A DNA stretch of 64,000 nt from Psilocybe azurescens (taxonomy: Eukaryota; Basidiomycota; Agaricomycetes; Agaricales; Agrocybaceae). The notes under the pieces were generated by a model. That model made no database searches. It was not told the origin of the DNA and saw only the letters and a list, made by a program, of their open reading frames with translations. The stretch's first letter is position 1; each line of letters starts with the position of its first letter. The stretch covers positions 41,938 through 105,937 of the forward strand of contig JAJIRX010000831.1 of NCBI GenBank assembly GCA_023853785.1, given 5' to 3'. The position numbers and the translations under genes are program-made. Of this stretch, positions 10,568 through 21,382 are shown in pieces.

Positions 10568-12680
10568 AGGATGCATGACTGATATAATGGCTGGAAATGG
10601 CATTCAGGATGTGAGTTTATTTTTGTAAAAATTTCAAAGGTGCATTACTGAAATGATTGCTTGGATTGGCATTCAGGATGTGAGTTTGTCTCTGCCATTA
10701 TTTCAAAGGCACATGACTGACATGATGGACTGTAATGGCATTCAGCCTGTGAGTCTGTCTCTGCTATTATTTCAAAGGCATATGACTGACATGATGGACT
10801 GTAATGGCATTCAGGCTGTGAGTCTGTCTCTGCTATTATTTCAAAGGCACATGACTGACATGATGGACTGTAATGGCATTCAGCGTGTGAGTCTGTCTCT
10901 GCTATTATTTCAAAGACACATGACTGACATGATGGACTGTAATGGCATTCAGCGTGTGAGTTTGTCTCTGCTATTATTTCAAAGATACATGACTGACATG
11001 ATGGACTGTAATGGCATTCAGCATGTGAGTCTTGCTCGGCTATTATTTCAAAGACATATGACTGACATGATGGACTGTAATGGCATACAGCGTGTGAGTC
11101 TTGCTCTGCCATTATTTCAAAAGACATATGACTGACATGATGGACTGTAATGGCATACAGCGTGTGAGTCTTGCTCTGCCATTATTTCAAAGACATATGA
11201 CTGACATGATGGACTGTAATGGCATTCAGCATGTGAGTCTGTCTCTGCTATTATTTCAAAGGCATATGACTGACATGATGGACTGTAATGGCATTCAGCC
11301 TGTGAGTCTGTCTCTGCTATTATTTAAAGGCATATGACCGACATGATGGACTGTAATGGCATTTAGGCTGTGAGTCTGTCTCTGCTATTATTTCAAAAGT
11401 ACATGACTGATATGATGGACTGTAATGGCATTTAGGCTGTGAGTCTGTCTCTGCTATTATTTAAAAGGCATATGACTGACATGATGGACTGTAATGGCAT
11501 TCAGCCTGTGAGTCTGTCTCTGCTATTATTTCAAAGACATATAACTGACATGATGGACTGTAATGGCATTTAGCGTGTGAGTCTGTCTCTGCTATTATTT
11601 CAAAGGCATATGACTGACATGATGGACTGTAATGGCATTCAGTTTGTGAGTCTGTCTCTGCTATTATTTCAAAGGCACATGACTGACATGATGGACTGTA
11701 ATGGCATTTAGGCTGTGAGTCTGTCTCTGCTATTATTTAAAAGGCACATGACTGACATGATGGACTGTAATGGCATTCAGCCTGTGAGTCTGTCTCTGCT
11801 ATTATTTAAAAGGCATATGACTGACATGATGGACTGTAATGGCATTCAGTGTGAGTCTGTCTCTGCTATTATTTCAAAGGCACACAACTGACATGATGGA
11901 CTGTAATGGCATTCAGTATGTCAGTCTGTCTCTGCTATTATTTCAAAGGCACATGACTGACATGATGGACTGTAATGGCATTCAGGGTGTGAGTCTTTCT
12001 CTGCTATTATTTCAAAGGCATATGACTGACATGATGGACTGTAATGGCATTCAGCCTGTGAGTCTGTCTCTGCTATTATTTCAAAGGCATATGACTGACA
12101 TGATGGACTGTAATGGCATTTAGGCTGTGAGTCTGTCTCTGCTATTATTTCAAAGACACATGACTGACATGATGGACTGTAATGGCATTCAGCGTGTGAG
12201 TCTGTCTCTGCTATTATTTTAAAGGCATATGACTGACATGATGGACTGTAATGGCATTCAGCCTGTGAGTCTGTCTCTGCTATTATTTCAAAAGACATAT
12301 AACTGACATGATGGACTGTAATGGCATTCAGCCTGTGAGTCTGTCTCTGCTATTATTTAAAAGGCATATGACTGACATGATGGACTGTAATGGCATTCAG
12401 GCTGTGAGTCTGTCTCTGCTATTATTTAAAAGGCATATGACTGACATGATGAACTGTAATGGCATTCAGTTTGTGAGTCTGTCTCTGCCATTATTTCAAA
12501 GGCACATGACTGACATGACGGACTGTAATGGCATTCAGGATGTGTGTCTGTCTCTGCCATTATTTCAAAGGCACATGACTGACATGATGGACTGAAATTG
12601 CATTCAGCAAGTGAGTTTGCATCTTGATTATTTGAGTAATGCATGACTGATATCACTATATTCAGCTTGTGAATTCTTAT
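10568..12680 (+). repeat. 69-bp tandem minisatellite, about 28 close copies plus diverged ends
   Basis: The anchor GACTGTAATGG recurs every 69 bases from 10728 to 12590 (28 positions). Only four spacing changes occur (+1 near 11143, -1 near 11349, -2 near 11899, +1 near 12314). Two diverged copies precede (about 10590 and 10655) and one follows (about 12650). Because 69 is divisible by three and the unit lacks stops in several frames, long open frames appear on both strands; these are artefacts. Some copies have TTTAG where most have TTCAG, which puts a stop in the best plus frame. Each unit also contains a splice-donor-like GTGAGT followed by a pyrimidine-rich ATTATTTCAAAG. The outermost left copy is preceded by TTTTGCAG, a good acceptor, so the array may have grown from an exon-intron boundary. 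Confidence 0.9.
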
Positions 12681-12720
12681 CTGATGTCCATCCTGATTCA
12701 ATTTTAAATTTTTTTCTCAG

Positions 12721-13124
12721 GCCACAAATGCTGCTTTAGTTGTTCCACTCATAAAGACTAAATTTGATGTCAGTTGTCTTTTCTTTCCAACCTTCTCAAA
12801 AACTTATTGATTCCAGAAACCCTCTCTGGATGCTTTTGTTGGTCTGTTCTTTATTTTTATTTTTTTGTTGATGTTTTTTTGCTTATTGTTTTGCAGGAAT
12901 TCTAATTTGCCTTGAAAACTCCTTTTGGCATCAGTCAGATACTATCACAATTATTGATGCCTTCAAAATTTCATTCAACTTATACATCAAAGCTGATGTA
13001 GAGAAAGCAGTGAAGACAAGCCTTGCTGTTGCACTGGAGAAATATCCTCACCAGCATGAATCTGGCAGAGTCTCATTTGATTTCCAGCCTTTATTATTGA
13101 ACATTGTTCTTCAACATCGCTTAT
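12721..13124 (+). CDS. Unidentified exons downstream of the minisatellite
   Basis: Two stretches look like exons. One follows TTTTTTCTCAG at 12721 and reads ATNAALVVPLIKTKFDV. The other follows TTTTGCAG at 12897 and ends before GTATGTTG at 13125, reading LICLENSFWHQSD and then KADVEKAVKTSLAVALEKYP. The second has a natural amino-acid mix for AT-rich DNA and plausible amphipathic helices. Neither has a start or a stop, and I recognise no family. They could belong to one gene interrupted by the minisatellite, or to the extended C terminus of a GTPase paralogue, but nothing shows this directly. Confidence 0.35.
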
Positions 13125-13835
13125 GTATGTTGGGTACTATGTATTTATATTTATAAGTACTAACACTTATTTTTTAGCTCATTTTGAAAATACAAAGACT
13201 TTAAACACCTGGAATGCACTTTGATACTTGCCTTGAAAAATCATTGTATATTTGTATTTAAATTGTCATTTTGATTGCCTTGAATTGTAAAAAACTGTCA
13301 AATTTTGAGCATCTATATATATAGTGTATCATGAAACAGAATTACTGTACTTTCTGCATCCTCAGCTTTATACAGCAGAATTACTATTAAGCTCCTCACT
13401 ATGAGCTTCATATTTTGCAGCATCTGTTATAGACACTTTTTCACTTTGTTTTGTTTTGTATTTTTCTTTTCTTATATAAACAATGTCACATTTTCATTTC
13501 ATGATAGACATTATTATATGATCCTGTTTGATTTATATTTGTATTTGACTCACATTGACACAAATATGACTCATTCCCTTTCCTTGACACATATTTCTCT
13601 AGTTAGATGTAGATACTCAAACAATTATATGACCAGTAGATACAACAATTTTTCTTTAGCTAGTCCTTGAGAATCATATCTTTTTACACTCAATACACTC
13701 AAAACATTTAGTTTTTTGTTACTTGAGTGTCAATTTAATTTGCACATGTTGAACAGATTATTGAGATGTTTAGTGCAGGATGTCTTTGTAATTGTCCAAT
13801 ACACACAACACCCAATTAAATATATATATATAAAT

Positions 13836-14416
13836 ATGCCATTTTTTGACTCCAAGGACATCCCAACCCTTCTCATTTCTAATGTTGAGCCTGATCCCTC
13901 TATTATCCTAAACATACTTTCCACAATCAAAAATATTGACAGTGATCTTTCCAAACTGTATCACACACTAAAATATAGGAGCCAGGCAAGAAGAGAAGAA
14001 ATTTGTAAAGAGAAGGAGATGCTAACAGAGACCCAAAACAGGTACATGTCTGCTCTGTCTGCAGTTAGAAAGCTATTGGATGCCTTATGGGCAAGGGTCT
14101 TTAGCTATAATGTGGAGGAAAGAGGGAACTTACAAATTATATGCTTCTTTGCTACAATTAGAACATTGTCACCGGATATTTTGAGCATCATTTGAACAAT
14201 ATCAACATCAAGCTTTACTACAATGAGCCAAGAGGGAGCATTCAAAGCAAAGATGCTGCTCTTATTGTACGACACTTTGAACGTGCACAGGCACTTCCAA
14301 TAGATGTTACTGTTGACTATGGCTTCAATGGAGGTCATTTCTATAAATCCAACCTGTTGATAAATCTAGACCTCAGTCAGAAAAGAATAAAGCAACTTGT
14401 ATTCATATGTACCTAA
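13836..14416 (+). CDS. Possible F-box-like gene remnant
   Basis: From ATG 13836 an open frame gives a charged helical segment (SDLSKLYHTLKYRSQARREEI) and ends at 14195. An overlapping frame continues to 14416 with HFERAQALPIDVTVDYGF. In many agaricomycete F-box proteins a coiled N-terminal helix is followed later by an ERA/S-x-x-LPLDVTLD-like phrase, which is the only basis for the call. The F-box itself (an LPPEIL-type motif) is not evident, and a frame change lies between the parts. It is probably a relic. Confidence 0.3.
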
Positions 14417-14484
14417 GTAGACACAATAGTATCTACAAATCTATCAGAATGTTGATATTGTACATTACATATGAATAGAAAAGT

Positions 14485-14553
14485 ATACCTCAGTCAGAAA
14501 GAATAAAGTGACTGAGGTATATCTATACTGGGGAAAGTATATATACTTTCCCC
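14485..14553. repeat. Two adjacent perfect hairpins
   Basis: A 12-base inverted repeat (ATACCTCAGTCA at 14485-14496, its complement at 14509-14520) is followed by a 24-base perfect palindrome at 14530-14553 (GGGGAAAGTATA and its complement). The phrase CCTCAGTCAGAAA also occurs once more near 14370. The palindrome resembles in style the G4/C4 hairpin at 18663-18689. These may be terminal structures of small mobile elements between the F-box-like relic and the Copia remnant. Confidence 0.6.
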
Positions 14554-14836
14554 TATAATAAAGGGTTATTTGGTCTACATAAAATAAGGGGGGAATAATA
14601 ATAAAGAGAGATGCAAAGGTGACCCAAAATGGGTTAGCACCTAAAGTGCCTTTGTTACGTCAGTGCATTCTCAACACTCCTCCTCACTGACATAACACTC
14701 CTCCTCACATGGAATTATGGTGAAAATGGGTATGAGTAACAAGTGAATCAAAGATGTAAGGGAAGGTGATAGCAGGGGAAAAGAAGATAATCAAAGATTA
14801 AAGTAGAAATTTAGAGAAAAAAAAGGAGAAAAGGAT

Positions 14837-15368
14837 AAAATTTAATGAAGCCCAATGAGCATACACGGAAGTGGGTGAATTTGATGCAGTTGAGTCTCTT
14901 GGTGAACATATCCATGATATTATTGCTGGTGTGAACATAAGATAGCGAGATGAGACCTTCATTGATCTTTTTGCAGAGATAATGGTAATGAATATTGATA
15001 TGTTTTGCTTTCGAGTGGAGAGACAGGTCTTTGACAGGCAGATTGCCCCATATTGTCACATAGAATTGTTGTCTACTTTACTGGTTTCATGGAGATTTCT
15101 GTGAGTAGTGTTTGAAGCCATACAGTCTCCTTCGATGCTTCAAATGCAGCTGTATATTCAGCTTTGCATGAGGATGTTGCCAGAGTTTTTTGTTTCTGGG
15201 CACTCCAGCATATAAGACCAGACCCAATGTAAAAGCAAAGCCTCTGACTCTCCTCCTTGTGTCAAGACAGTTAGCCCAGTCTGAGTTGGTGAAGCCTGGG
15301 AGATCAATATCATATTTTCCTCCAAGTACTAGTTTGAGTTCTCGTGTCCCTTTTAGATAATGAACCAT
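14837..15368 (-). pseudogene. Copia RNase H domain, frameshifted
   Basis: The part at 15368-15087 begins with MVHYLKGTRELKLVLGG and SDWANCLDTRRRVRGFAFTLG, the typical Copia RT-RNase H junction. The frame is then lost; the expected continuation (an SS-x-EAE-like site and a helix ending in WL) is seen in another frame near 15180. The tail at 15059-14837 reads VKDLSLHSKAKHINIHYHYL and SYVHTSNNIMDMFTKRL, the conserved end of the polyprotein. At least two frameshifts separate these pieces. Confidence 0.85.
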
Positions 15369-16400
15369 GTGTATTGCTGCATTCCAATGAGCGATGAGAA
15401 AGAGTCAAGGTATTGGGAGAGTTTTTGAACTGAATAAGCTATATTGGGGCAGGTACCTATGGTGAGGTATAGTAAACAACCGACTAGGGAGCAGTAAGGT
15501 AGTTTTGCAAGTTGAAGTTTCTCTTCAGTTGTAATGGACTTTTGGTCAGGGCAACAAAGTTTTAGCCCAGGATCAAACAGTATGGAGAGGGGATATGATT
15601 CATTCTGACCAAATTGATTGATGACTTTGTCGATGAGTGCTGTTTGAGATAGTGATACAGTGTGGTTTGCACAGTTTCTGGTGACAGCAATACCTATACA
15701 GAATTTTGGTTCTCCTAAGTCCAAGATGGTCCAGATCGATTGCATCTGGTTTTTGAAATGTTCATTAGCCATCGGTGGATCTGAAATTGATATAAAATCA
15801 TTGATGTGAATGCCAGCAATGACGGTTCCAACGTTGTTCACCCAATAGTAGATACAAGACTTGCTCTTGAACAGTGTGAATCCCCATGATTGGATTGCCT
15901 CATCCATTGTTTTATTCCAGATCCTCCCCACCTGCTTCATCTCATATAATCCTTGTTCAATTATCCATATGCAATCTTCTGACCCTGGTTCAATACATCC
16001 TTCTGGCTGTTCCATGTATTGAACCTCATCCTCTGGGAGGAGGCCATACAAGAATGCTGTTTTAATATCAATTTGCTGTGTGTCCCATCCCAAAGTTGCA
16101 GCAATATGCAATAGGATTTGCCATAATTCCATGCATGCAGTAGGTGAGGTTGTACTTGTATAATCTTTCCCATAAACCTGTTCAAAGCCTTTGAATACTA
16201 AGTGCACCTTGAATCAGATGGTTTCACCAAGTTTGTTCTGCTTTTGAGTGAATATAGGGCATCCCTTGCAAATTTTTGTGTTAATAGGTACTTCGAATCG
16301 GGGGGATTAGGTGGAAGACTTTCATTTCTTTTAGCAATCAAATTTCATTTCAGAAACCAGCTTCCTATTTACCGGCATTAGAGGATAATTTTGCCTCAGT
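15353..16400 (-). pseudogene. Copia reverse transcriptase (RVT_2), catalytic site altered
   Basis: The main open frame (16207-15353, 284 residues) carries FEQVYGKDYTSTTSP, QQIDIKTAFLYG with the first catalytic Asp (residue 47), the QGLYEMKQ region, and LVGCLLYLTIGTCPNIAYSV. The YVDD box is replaced by HIND (residues 134-137, about 15800), so one of the two adjacent catalytic Asp residues is Asn. Upstream, similarity continues to about 16400 (EMKVFHLIPP, KLGETI) but with a TGA and frame changes. It is non-functional by two independent criteria. Confidence 0.87.
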
Positions 16401-17008
16401 GTGTGACTGGGGTTTGTCCTCAGTTGCAAAGGTGTGTGGATTAATAGAGCTAATGTTGGCAATGGCAGCAAGCACTTGATCGACAAGGTGTGTGGGTGTA
16501 TATTTTTCTTCATCATCTATTGACATCTTGCTCAGGATCTCACGTGATTTCATCTGCCACTTCACTTTCTACCACTCTCACATCATTTCTTTGCTCCTCC
16601 TCAATGACATCTTCTACTTCTACTCACTTCCTCTTCGCCTCTTCCTGTCGATCCTTCATCGCATCTAGTTGGACCCTCCTCCTCTCTCCTGATTCTCAGA
16701 CTGCTTCCATCACTTTTTGAGTTTTGATTGGGTGTTGGTCTTGGCGGTGGCATTGGTGATCCTCAATGATGTTCGTTGTTGATCCAATACAGGGTTAGGT
16801 TCAGGATTATCCAGTAATGCGGGATATTGGGATTGTCAGGGTTGGTAACTGGCAGGGTTAGAATGTCATTGTTAGTGCACAGCAAGTTTATGAATTGCTC
16901 CTCCTTGTCCCCTCTGTCAATATGGACTGGGGTGGTTGTGGCAGATTGTTGAATTTCTGATATGGACATGGGTGTGTATGTGCGAGGAACAGTGCGGGTT
17001 GTGAGATC

Positions 17009-17512
17009 TCAAGGATGACCATTATGGGATTCAAGAAAACGGACATGATATGATGAGATTATTCTTCGTGTTGTTGGATGGTAACACCTGTATGCTTTTG
17101 CATTTAGTTCATACCCAATTAATATACACTCACAAGAGCAATGATAGATCTTTGGGTTGGACAGTACCAGTTGAATAAGCACAAATGCATGGCATCCAAA
17201 TTCTCTCATATGAGTAATCCAGTGGATGTTCATACCACAACTCATGGGGGTAACACCGTTGGCAGATTGAGTGATAGTCTTATTTTGTAGATGGGTGGCA
17301 GTTAGGTAAAATTTGTCCCATAAGTGTGGAGGAAGTTGGGCATATACATGCATAGCCCAAGCCTTGCTTATTAAAGTACAATGTAGCCGCTCAACATGTC
17401 CAATATTAGATGATATGTATGGTGCAGTGAGTAGTAATTTGGTGCCTCAGGAACGTATCCATGCTTTGAATTTGTTAGATGTTGCAATCTCACCATTGTG
17501 AGGTCTTTACAC
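17009..17512 (-). pseudogene. Copia integrase fragment
   Basis: Readable pieces are NGEIATSNKFKAWIR, then a TGA, then KLLLTAPYISSNIGHVERLH, AWAMHVYAQLPPHLWDKFYLTATHL and a tail with FGCHAFVLIQ. This covers the last part of the DDE core and the GKTP-type region. The residue before NGE, which should be the second catalytic Asp, appears as His, and one Gly of the usual NGGE is missing. The sequence upstream of about 17512 no longer matches, which marks the 5' break. Confidence 0.82.
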
Positions 17513-18480
17513 TCCCCACAGATTCCGACCGGAATTTTATTTGGCAGTGTCCCTGCCAAATTAGCAGGAAAATGTCCAAATTTTTGTGACTGAATTCTGA
17601 CCAGATTCCGATCGGAACCACTGGTACCGACTGGTTCCACTGTTAACAAGTCCAACCAAAATCCAATCGGAATCCAAGTGGAATTCATTAAATTTAAAAC
17701 CCAATTAAACCCAATTCTGAGTGGAATCCGAGTGGTACCAAGCGGAACCATATTATGTCAGCATACTATTTACAGCTCAGCAAGTAATAACATAAAAAGT
17801 ATACATAGATCTCAATAGTTTGTGACAAATTTGGTATTGTTAGAATTGTAAAATTGAGGAGAATATGTTTATGTAATATTTAGATAAAATTAAAAATTTT
17901 CTGGTAAAGAAATACCTATTTTTCATATAAATCTGTGCTTATATAATCTGAATTTCTTCAATAAAATTAATCTTTGTATTCTATTAATTTCTATTATTGC
18001 AACACTATTAAAATATAGCTAACAGAGTGCTATTTTATTGCAAAAGTAGTTTACAATATCCATATATATTCAAATTTACAGTATTTTGTATATTTAACAT
18101 GCTAACATGATATTCAGATGATGGTATAATAACAGGTGTATTGCCCTCAATTTTCTAATCATTTCGATGTATAATATGTGGGTATAGCTTCAGAGGAAGT
18201 GCCAGAATATATTATTGGGTGTTGTAAAGAATAGTACACAATTCATAAAATGTTGAGAATACCACAAGCAATAATAGTGTAGTTGGTAATGTGTATAGAA
18301 TTAATATATGTAAAGCTGTTGGTTCAATTCCTGTTGAGTGTATTTTATAATTTTGCATTTATTACAAATACTATGTGACCTGAATGGATTACTTAAGAGC
18401 TTATGTAAGAAATATTATATAATACTGACTAAGCATACAATATCATCTATAATACAAGCTTTATGACTCACACATGTGCC
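17513..18480. other. AT-rich DNA with a TCCGA/GGTACC-repeat block
   Basis: From 17513 to 17757 the sequence is made of variants of GATTCCGATCGGAACCA and GGTACCA in both orientations, plus a small palindrome (TTGGCAG...CTGCCAA, about 17540-17558). It abuts the truncated Copia integrase and is open on the minus strand only by composition. From 17760 to 18480 the DNA is strongly AT-rich without genes. A weak tRNA-like pair of boxes (AGTTGGTAATG and GGTTCAATTCC) lies at about 18275-18340 but cannot be folded into a tRNA. Confidence 0.5.
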
Positions 18481-18499
18481 GGGATTCGCCCGCTCACCC

Positions 18500-18730
18500 C
18501 CTGTGCCATGGTCAACAGACCCGCTTGTCGGCGCCTGCACCTCCTCATTGAAAAATAAATAATAGCAGTCACAATTATAATGCTTAGGGGGAATGAGCTT
18601 CTTTCATCCCCCTTTTACCTCATTAAAAATATTAATAATACCAATTGATTATATAATGTCTTGGGGAGATGAGCTTTGCTCATCTCCCCCTGCACTCCTC
18701 ATAAAAAATAATTAATTTCATATAATACAA
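18500..18730. repeat. Tandem units of about 75 bp with hairpins
   Basis: Three related units end in CCTCATnnAAAAATAAT-type sequence (near 18542, 18618 and 18695). The middle unit carries an imperfect hairpin (GGGGGAATGAGC...TTTCATCCCCC, 18587-18612). The third carries a perfect 12-base stem with a TTT loop (18663-18689). They lie just beyond the 3' end of the Helitron coding region on its coding strand. A 3' hairpin is expected there in a Helitron, but the fit to the CTRR end is not proven. The first unit also has a B-box-like GGGCGAATCCC on the minus strand (about 18484-18494). Confidence 0.6.
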
Positions 18731-18791
18731 ACACTTTATATATTAAATAAAAATCAGTCACTATGGTCAATAGAAAGAACTTCAGGGTACA

Positions 18792-21074
18792 CTATGTTTT
18801 TGTTATACTTAATCCTGAACTGTCATCCCAAATAGCCTTGATGTTATGCACAGATGTTACTCGTGAAATAGCAACATATAGTTGTCCATGCAAAAGGTGA
18901 AGAAATAAGGTTTAGTCCAACATGTAAAACAGATTGTCCTTGTGCTTTATTGATTGTCATAGCAAATGCCAGTCGCACAGGAAATTGTCTTCGGCAAAAT
19001 TCAAATGGAACTTGTGTGTCCGTTGGTGTCAGCCCAACTGGTGGAATAAAAACTGTCTCCCATGTTCTATCTCCTGTCAATAGTCGAACTTCCATAACAC
19101 GGTTCCCCATTCTTGTCATAATCCCTCTCGATCCATTGCACACTCCCTCACTTGCATTCAAATTCCGTAAAATCATAATAGGACAGCCAAATTTAAGTAT
19201 AAGCTTGGCCAAAGGAAGACCTGAACAGTTGATTGTGTTCAGATACTCCACTGGATACATCAGAATTCCTTCATCACCATGTCCCCGATTATTCAAAATG
19301 CTATCAGCACTGTGAAACACCTTTTCTTCTCCAGGAAATTTGTTGAGAATACTTTTGTTCAGATCATCCACATCATCATTCCTGCTGCACAGAATTGTCC
19401 ATTCAGCATAATATTTGTCATCATGCCCAGTGGTCCGCTGGATTCCAGGATATATTGTATCAATTAGAGATCCAACCGTATTATTGGCACATTTGAAATG
19501 ATCAGGAAGTGTTGTGTTGTCAGATTCATCTGTATGTTTTCCCAGACCAATATCCAACTGCCATTGTGCAAATTTCCATTCTTCATCATGTGCAGTGTTC
19601 AGACGCATATTCTCAGTCAACTTAAGTACTTTGATGTGTCCCCAAAGTTGTGACCTCTGCATGCATGCTCCAACAATTTGTGCTCTTGATCCTTTCACAA
19701 CAACAGGAAGAATTTGCTTAAAGTCTCCACCAAACACAACAGTAAGTCCTCCAAATGGTTTGTCACAGTTACGGATATCCTTGAATGTGCGGTCCACAGC
19801 CTCATGAATATAACAGTTCTGCATAGGAGCTTCATCCCATATCACCAAATCAGTACGCTGAATAAGCTCTGCCAAATCAGAAGTGCAACCAATACTGCAT
19901 GTAGAGTCCTCATGAATGTTGATAGGAATTTTGAAAGTGGAATGTGATGTCCGACCACCAATAAGAAGTAGAGATGCAATGCCAGATGAAGCCACACAAA
20001 GCACTATTTTTCCTTCACCACGCAGAAAGTAGCACAGTGTGTTGTACACATAAGTTTTTCCTGTACCTCCTGGACCATGAAGAAAGAAACATTGACCACT
20101 CTTGCTTTCAACTGCTGCCACAATAGTATCAAATGCTGAATGTTGCCCATGATTGAGAGTAGGAATTCGCTGTTGAGCCAGAACAGATTGATTGTCTCTG
20201 TCATAGTTTCTCTGCTCTGCAATCAATCTATTTCCTATAGCAGCAGCCCAATCTTCTTGAGGCAATAGCATTTCTGCAAACTCTTCAAGTTTTTTGTAGG
20301 TAGTGCAAAGAAGTTGGTCAATGAGAAAAAGGCCATAATCAAACACTTGTGCTTCAGTGGGGTCTTGTTGGATATGTTTGGAGATAAGAGCATGTCGCAG
20401 ATCATCACAAATCTTGTCTTTAAATTGATCCCAGAGTGCCGCAGGATTTGATGGTGTGCAGTCTCAAAGAATAGTCACAAAAAGATTGCGAAGTTGTTGT
20501 CCACTTGCCATATATCCAGCCTCTTCCAGACACTGCTTCCACTCATTATCATCCTCTAAAAGTCCTCAATGTATGCAGGCCTCATGAAATGTTTCATATA
20601 CAGTGCCATCAACTGTTCGGAGATCAACAAAGATGTAGCACCCTTGACACAGATCAGCAGAGTTCTGAGATAAAAGCGCTCTCCTGAACTTGGATGAGCA
20701 TAGTACATGCGCCCAATTGCAAATTGTTGCTGTCTTGGAGCCCATTTGCGCTGTTTTCCCTTCCAGACAAATTTGGCAGGAAAATCCTGATAAAGAGTAT
20801 TTCTGGCTTCTTCATATTGTATATTGGGTTTGAAATAAGCAGTGAGCTTGGTGTTTTTGCCTGCATTGCGATCCAAAACCTCCTGAACATTTAGTGCCTG
20901 GTCTTCGTTCCATGTAACCATTTGTTGATCAGGCAAATGAATCTGAAGGCGAACAATAGGTGGATGTTCTTGATGCATGTGGAAGTGAAAAATGCGCCAA
21001 AGTCCTTCACATGCAGAAACATATCGTGCATCAAGATATAGCTTGACCTCATCTTCACAGCGTCCAAACTGCAT
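18792..21074 (-). pseudogene. Helitron helicase (PIF1-like), multiply disrupted
   Basis: The helicase frame (from 20346) shows Walker A GPGGTGKT (residues 91-98), SSGIASLLLIGGRTSHS, Walker B VIWDEAPM, GGDFKQILPV, LTENMRL and the C-terminal INKAQGQS. Lesions: a frameshift after INKAQGQSVLHVG moves the last motif (LYVAISRVTS) to another frame, ending at TAG 18792-18794. Upstream, KGATS is followed by a one-base loss near 20640. Two in-frame TGA codons sit before GLLEDDNEW and before DCTPSNP, positions where Arg would be natural, so CGA to TGA changes are likely. The N-terminal piece (LYLDARYVSACEGLWRIF) fits the region between Rep and helicase. The product would be a DNA-unwinding transposition protein; here it is dead. 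Confidence 0.88.
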
Positions 21075-21382
21075 ACACTGCGGACATTGGCTTATAAAAT
21101 CTCAGAGTTTATGTAAATATTAATCATGAGTCTAAGTTTAACTAAATATTGCAATCTACTCTAAGAATTTATGTTGAAGAATACTTTAAATCTAATCCAT
21201 AATCAATTCCAATATTTACACCAAGAATTTATTTCAACTTATTTCCTCGAGTAAATTTGAACTATGTTCTGAGATCCGATAAATGATTTAAAAATTATTT
21301 TGACAAATCATGAATTAATTAGCCTGTAAACATGTTACCACTGTAAGTAAGCTAAAATGTTATCTTAAATGATATGTTTTCC
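21072..21382. repeat. AT-rich dispersed repeat, copy 1
   Basis: This stretch of about 310 bases matches the reverse complement of 51489-51802 over its whole length at what looks like roughly 80-90 percent identity by eye. Shared landmarks include CGGACATTGGCTTATAAAAT, TCCAATATTT, CAAGAATTTATTTCAACTTA and AAATGATATGTTTTCC. One edge overlaps the Helitron coding sequence (the CPQC codons). It carries no gene. It may be an end or internal part of a Helitron, or a separate element that truncated the Helitron. Confidence 0.8.

Larger units (their letters stand above)
14830..17515 (-). mobile_element. Ty1/Copia retrotransposon remnant, 5'-truncated
   Basis: Reading the minus strand gives the Copia order: integrase C-terminal part (17.5-17.0 kb), a linker (17.0-16.4 kb), reverse transcriptase (16.4-15.4 kb) and RNase H (15.4-14.85 kb). 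The gag, protease, integrase zinc finger and most of the DDE core are absent, because the similarity stops abruptly near 17515. Frames change several times and stops occur, so the element is not autonomous. No LTR pair was found. The low GC content matches the surrounding DNA. Confidence 0.88.
18500..21080 (-). mobile_element. Helitron remnant, 5' end missing
   Basis: The minus strand encodes the middle and C-terminal part of a Helitron RepHel protein: the post-Rep region (21074-20560) and a full PIF1-like helicase (20346-18792). The Rep nuclease domain (HUH and double-Tyr motifs) is absent. The similarity begins at a CPQC motif near 21090, where the AT-rich repeat starts. No 5' TC end can be assigned. 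Hairpins at 18587-18689 are candidates for the 3' terminus. Confidence 0.85.

Noticed and set aside
10645..11337. Long open frames on both strands in the repeat array (160 residues each)
   Set aside because: The 69-bp unit is a multiple of three and lacks stops in these frames; the frames break at every indel and copies differ by stop-creating changes. They are products of the repeat, not genes.
10568..12680. CRISPR-like array
   Set aside because: The whole 69-bp unit is repeated without unique spacers, and the host is a eukaryote.
17371..17751. 126-residue minus frame upstream of the integrase
   Set aside because: It mixes the end of the integrase in a wrong frame with the motif-repeat block; not a gene.
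18270..18345. tRNA gene with A box AGTTGGTAATG and B box GGTTCAATTCC
   Set aside because: Acceptor, anticodon and T stems do not pair, and the expected U33 is missing. At most a relic.
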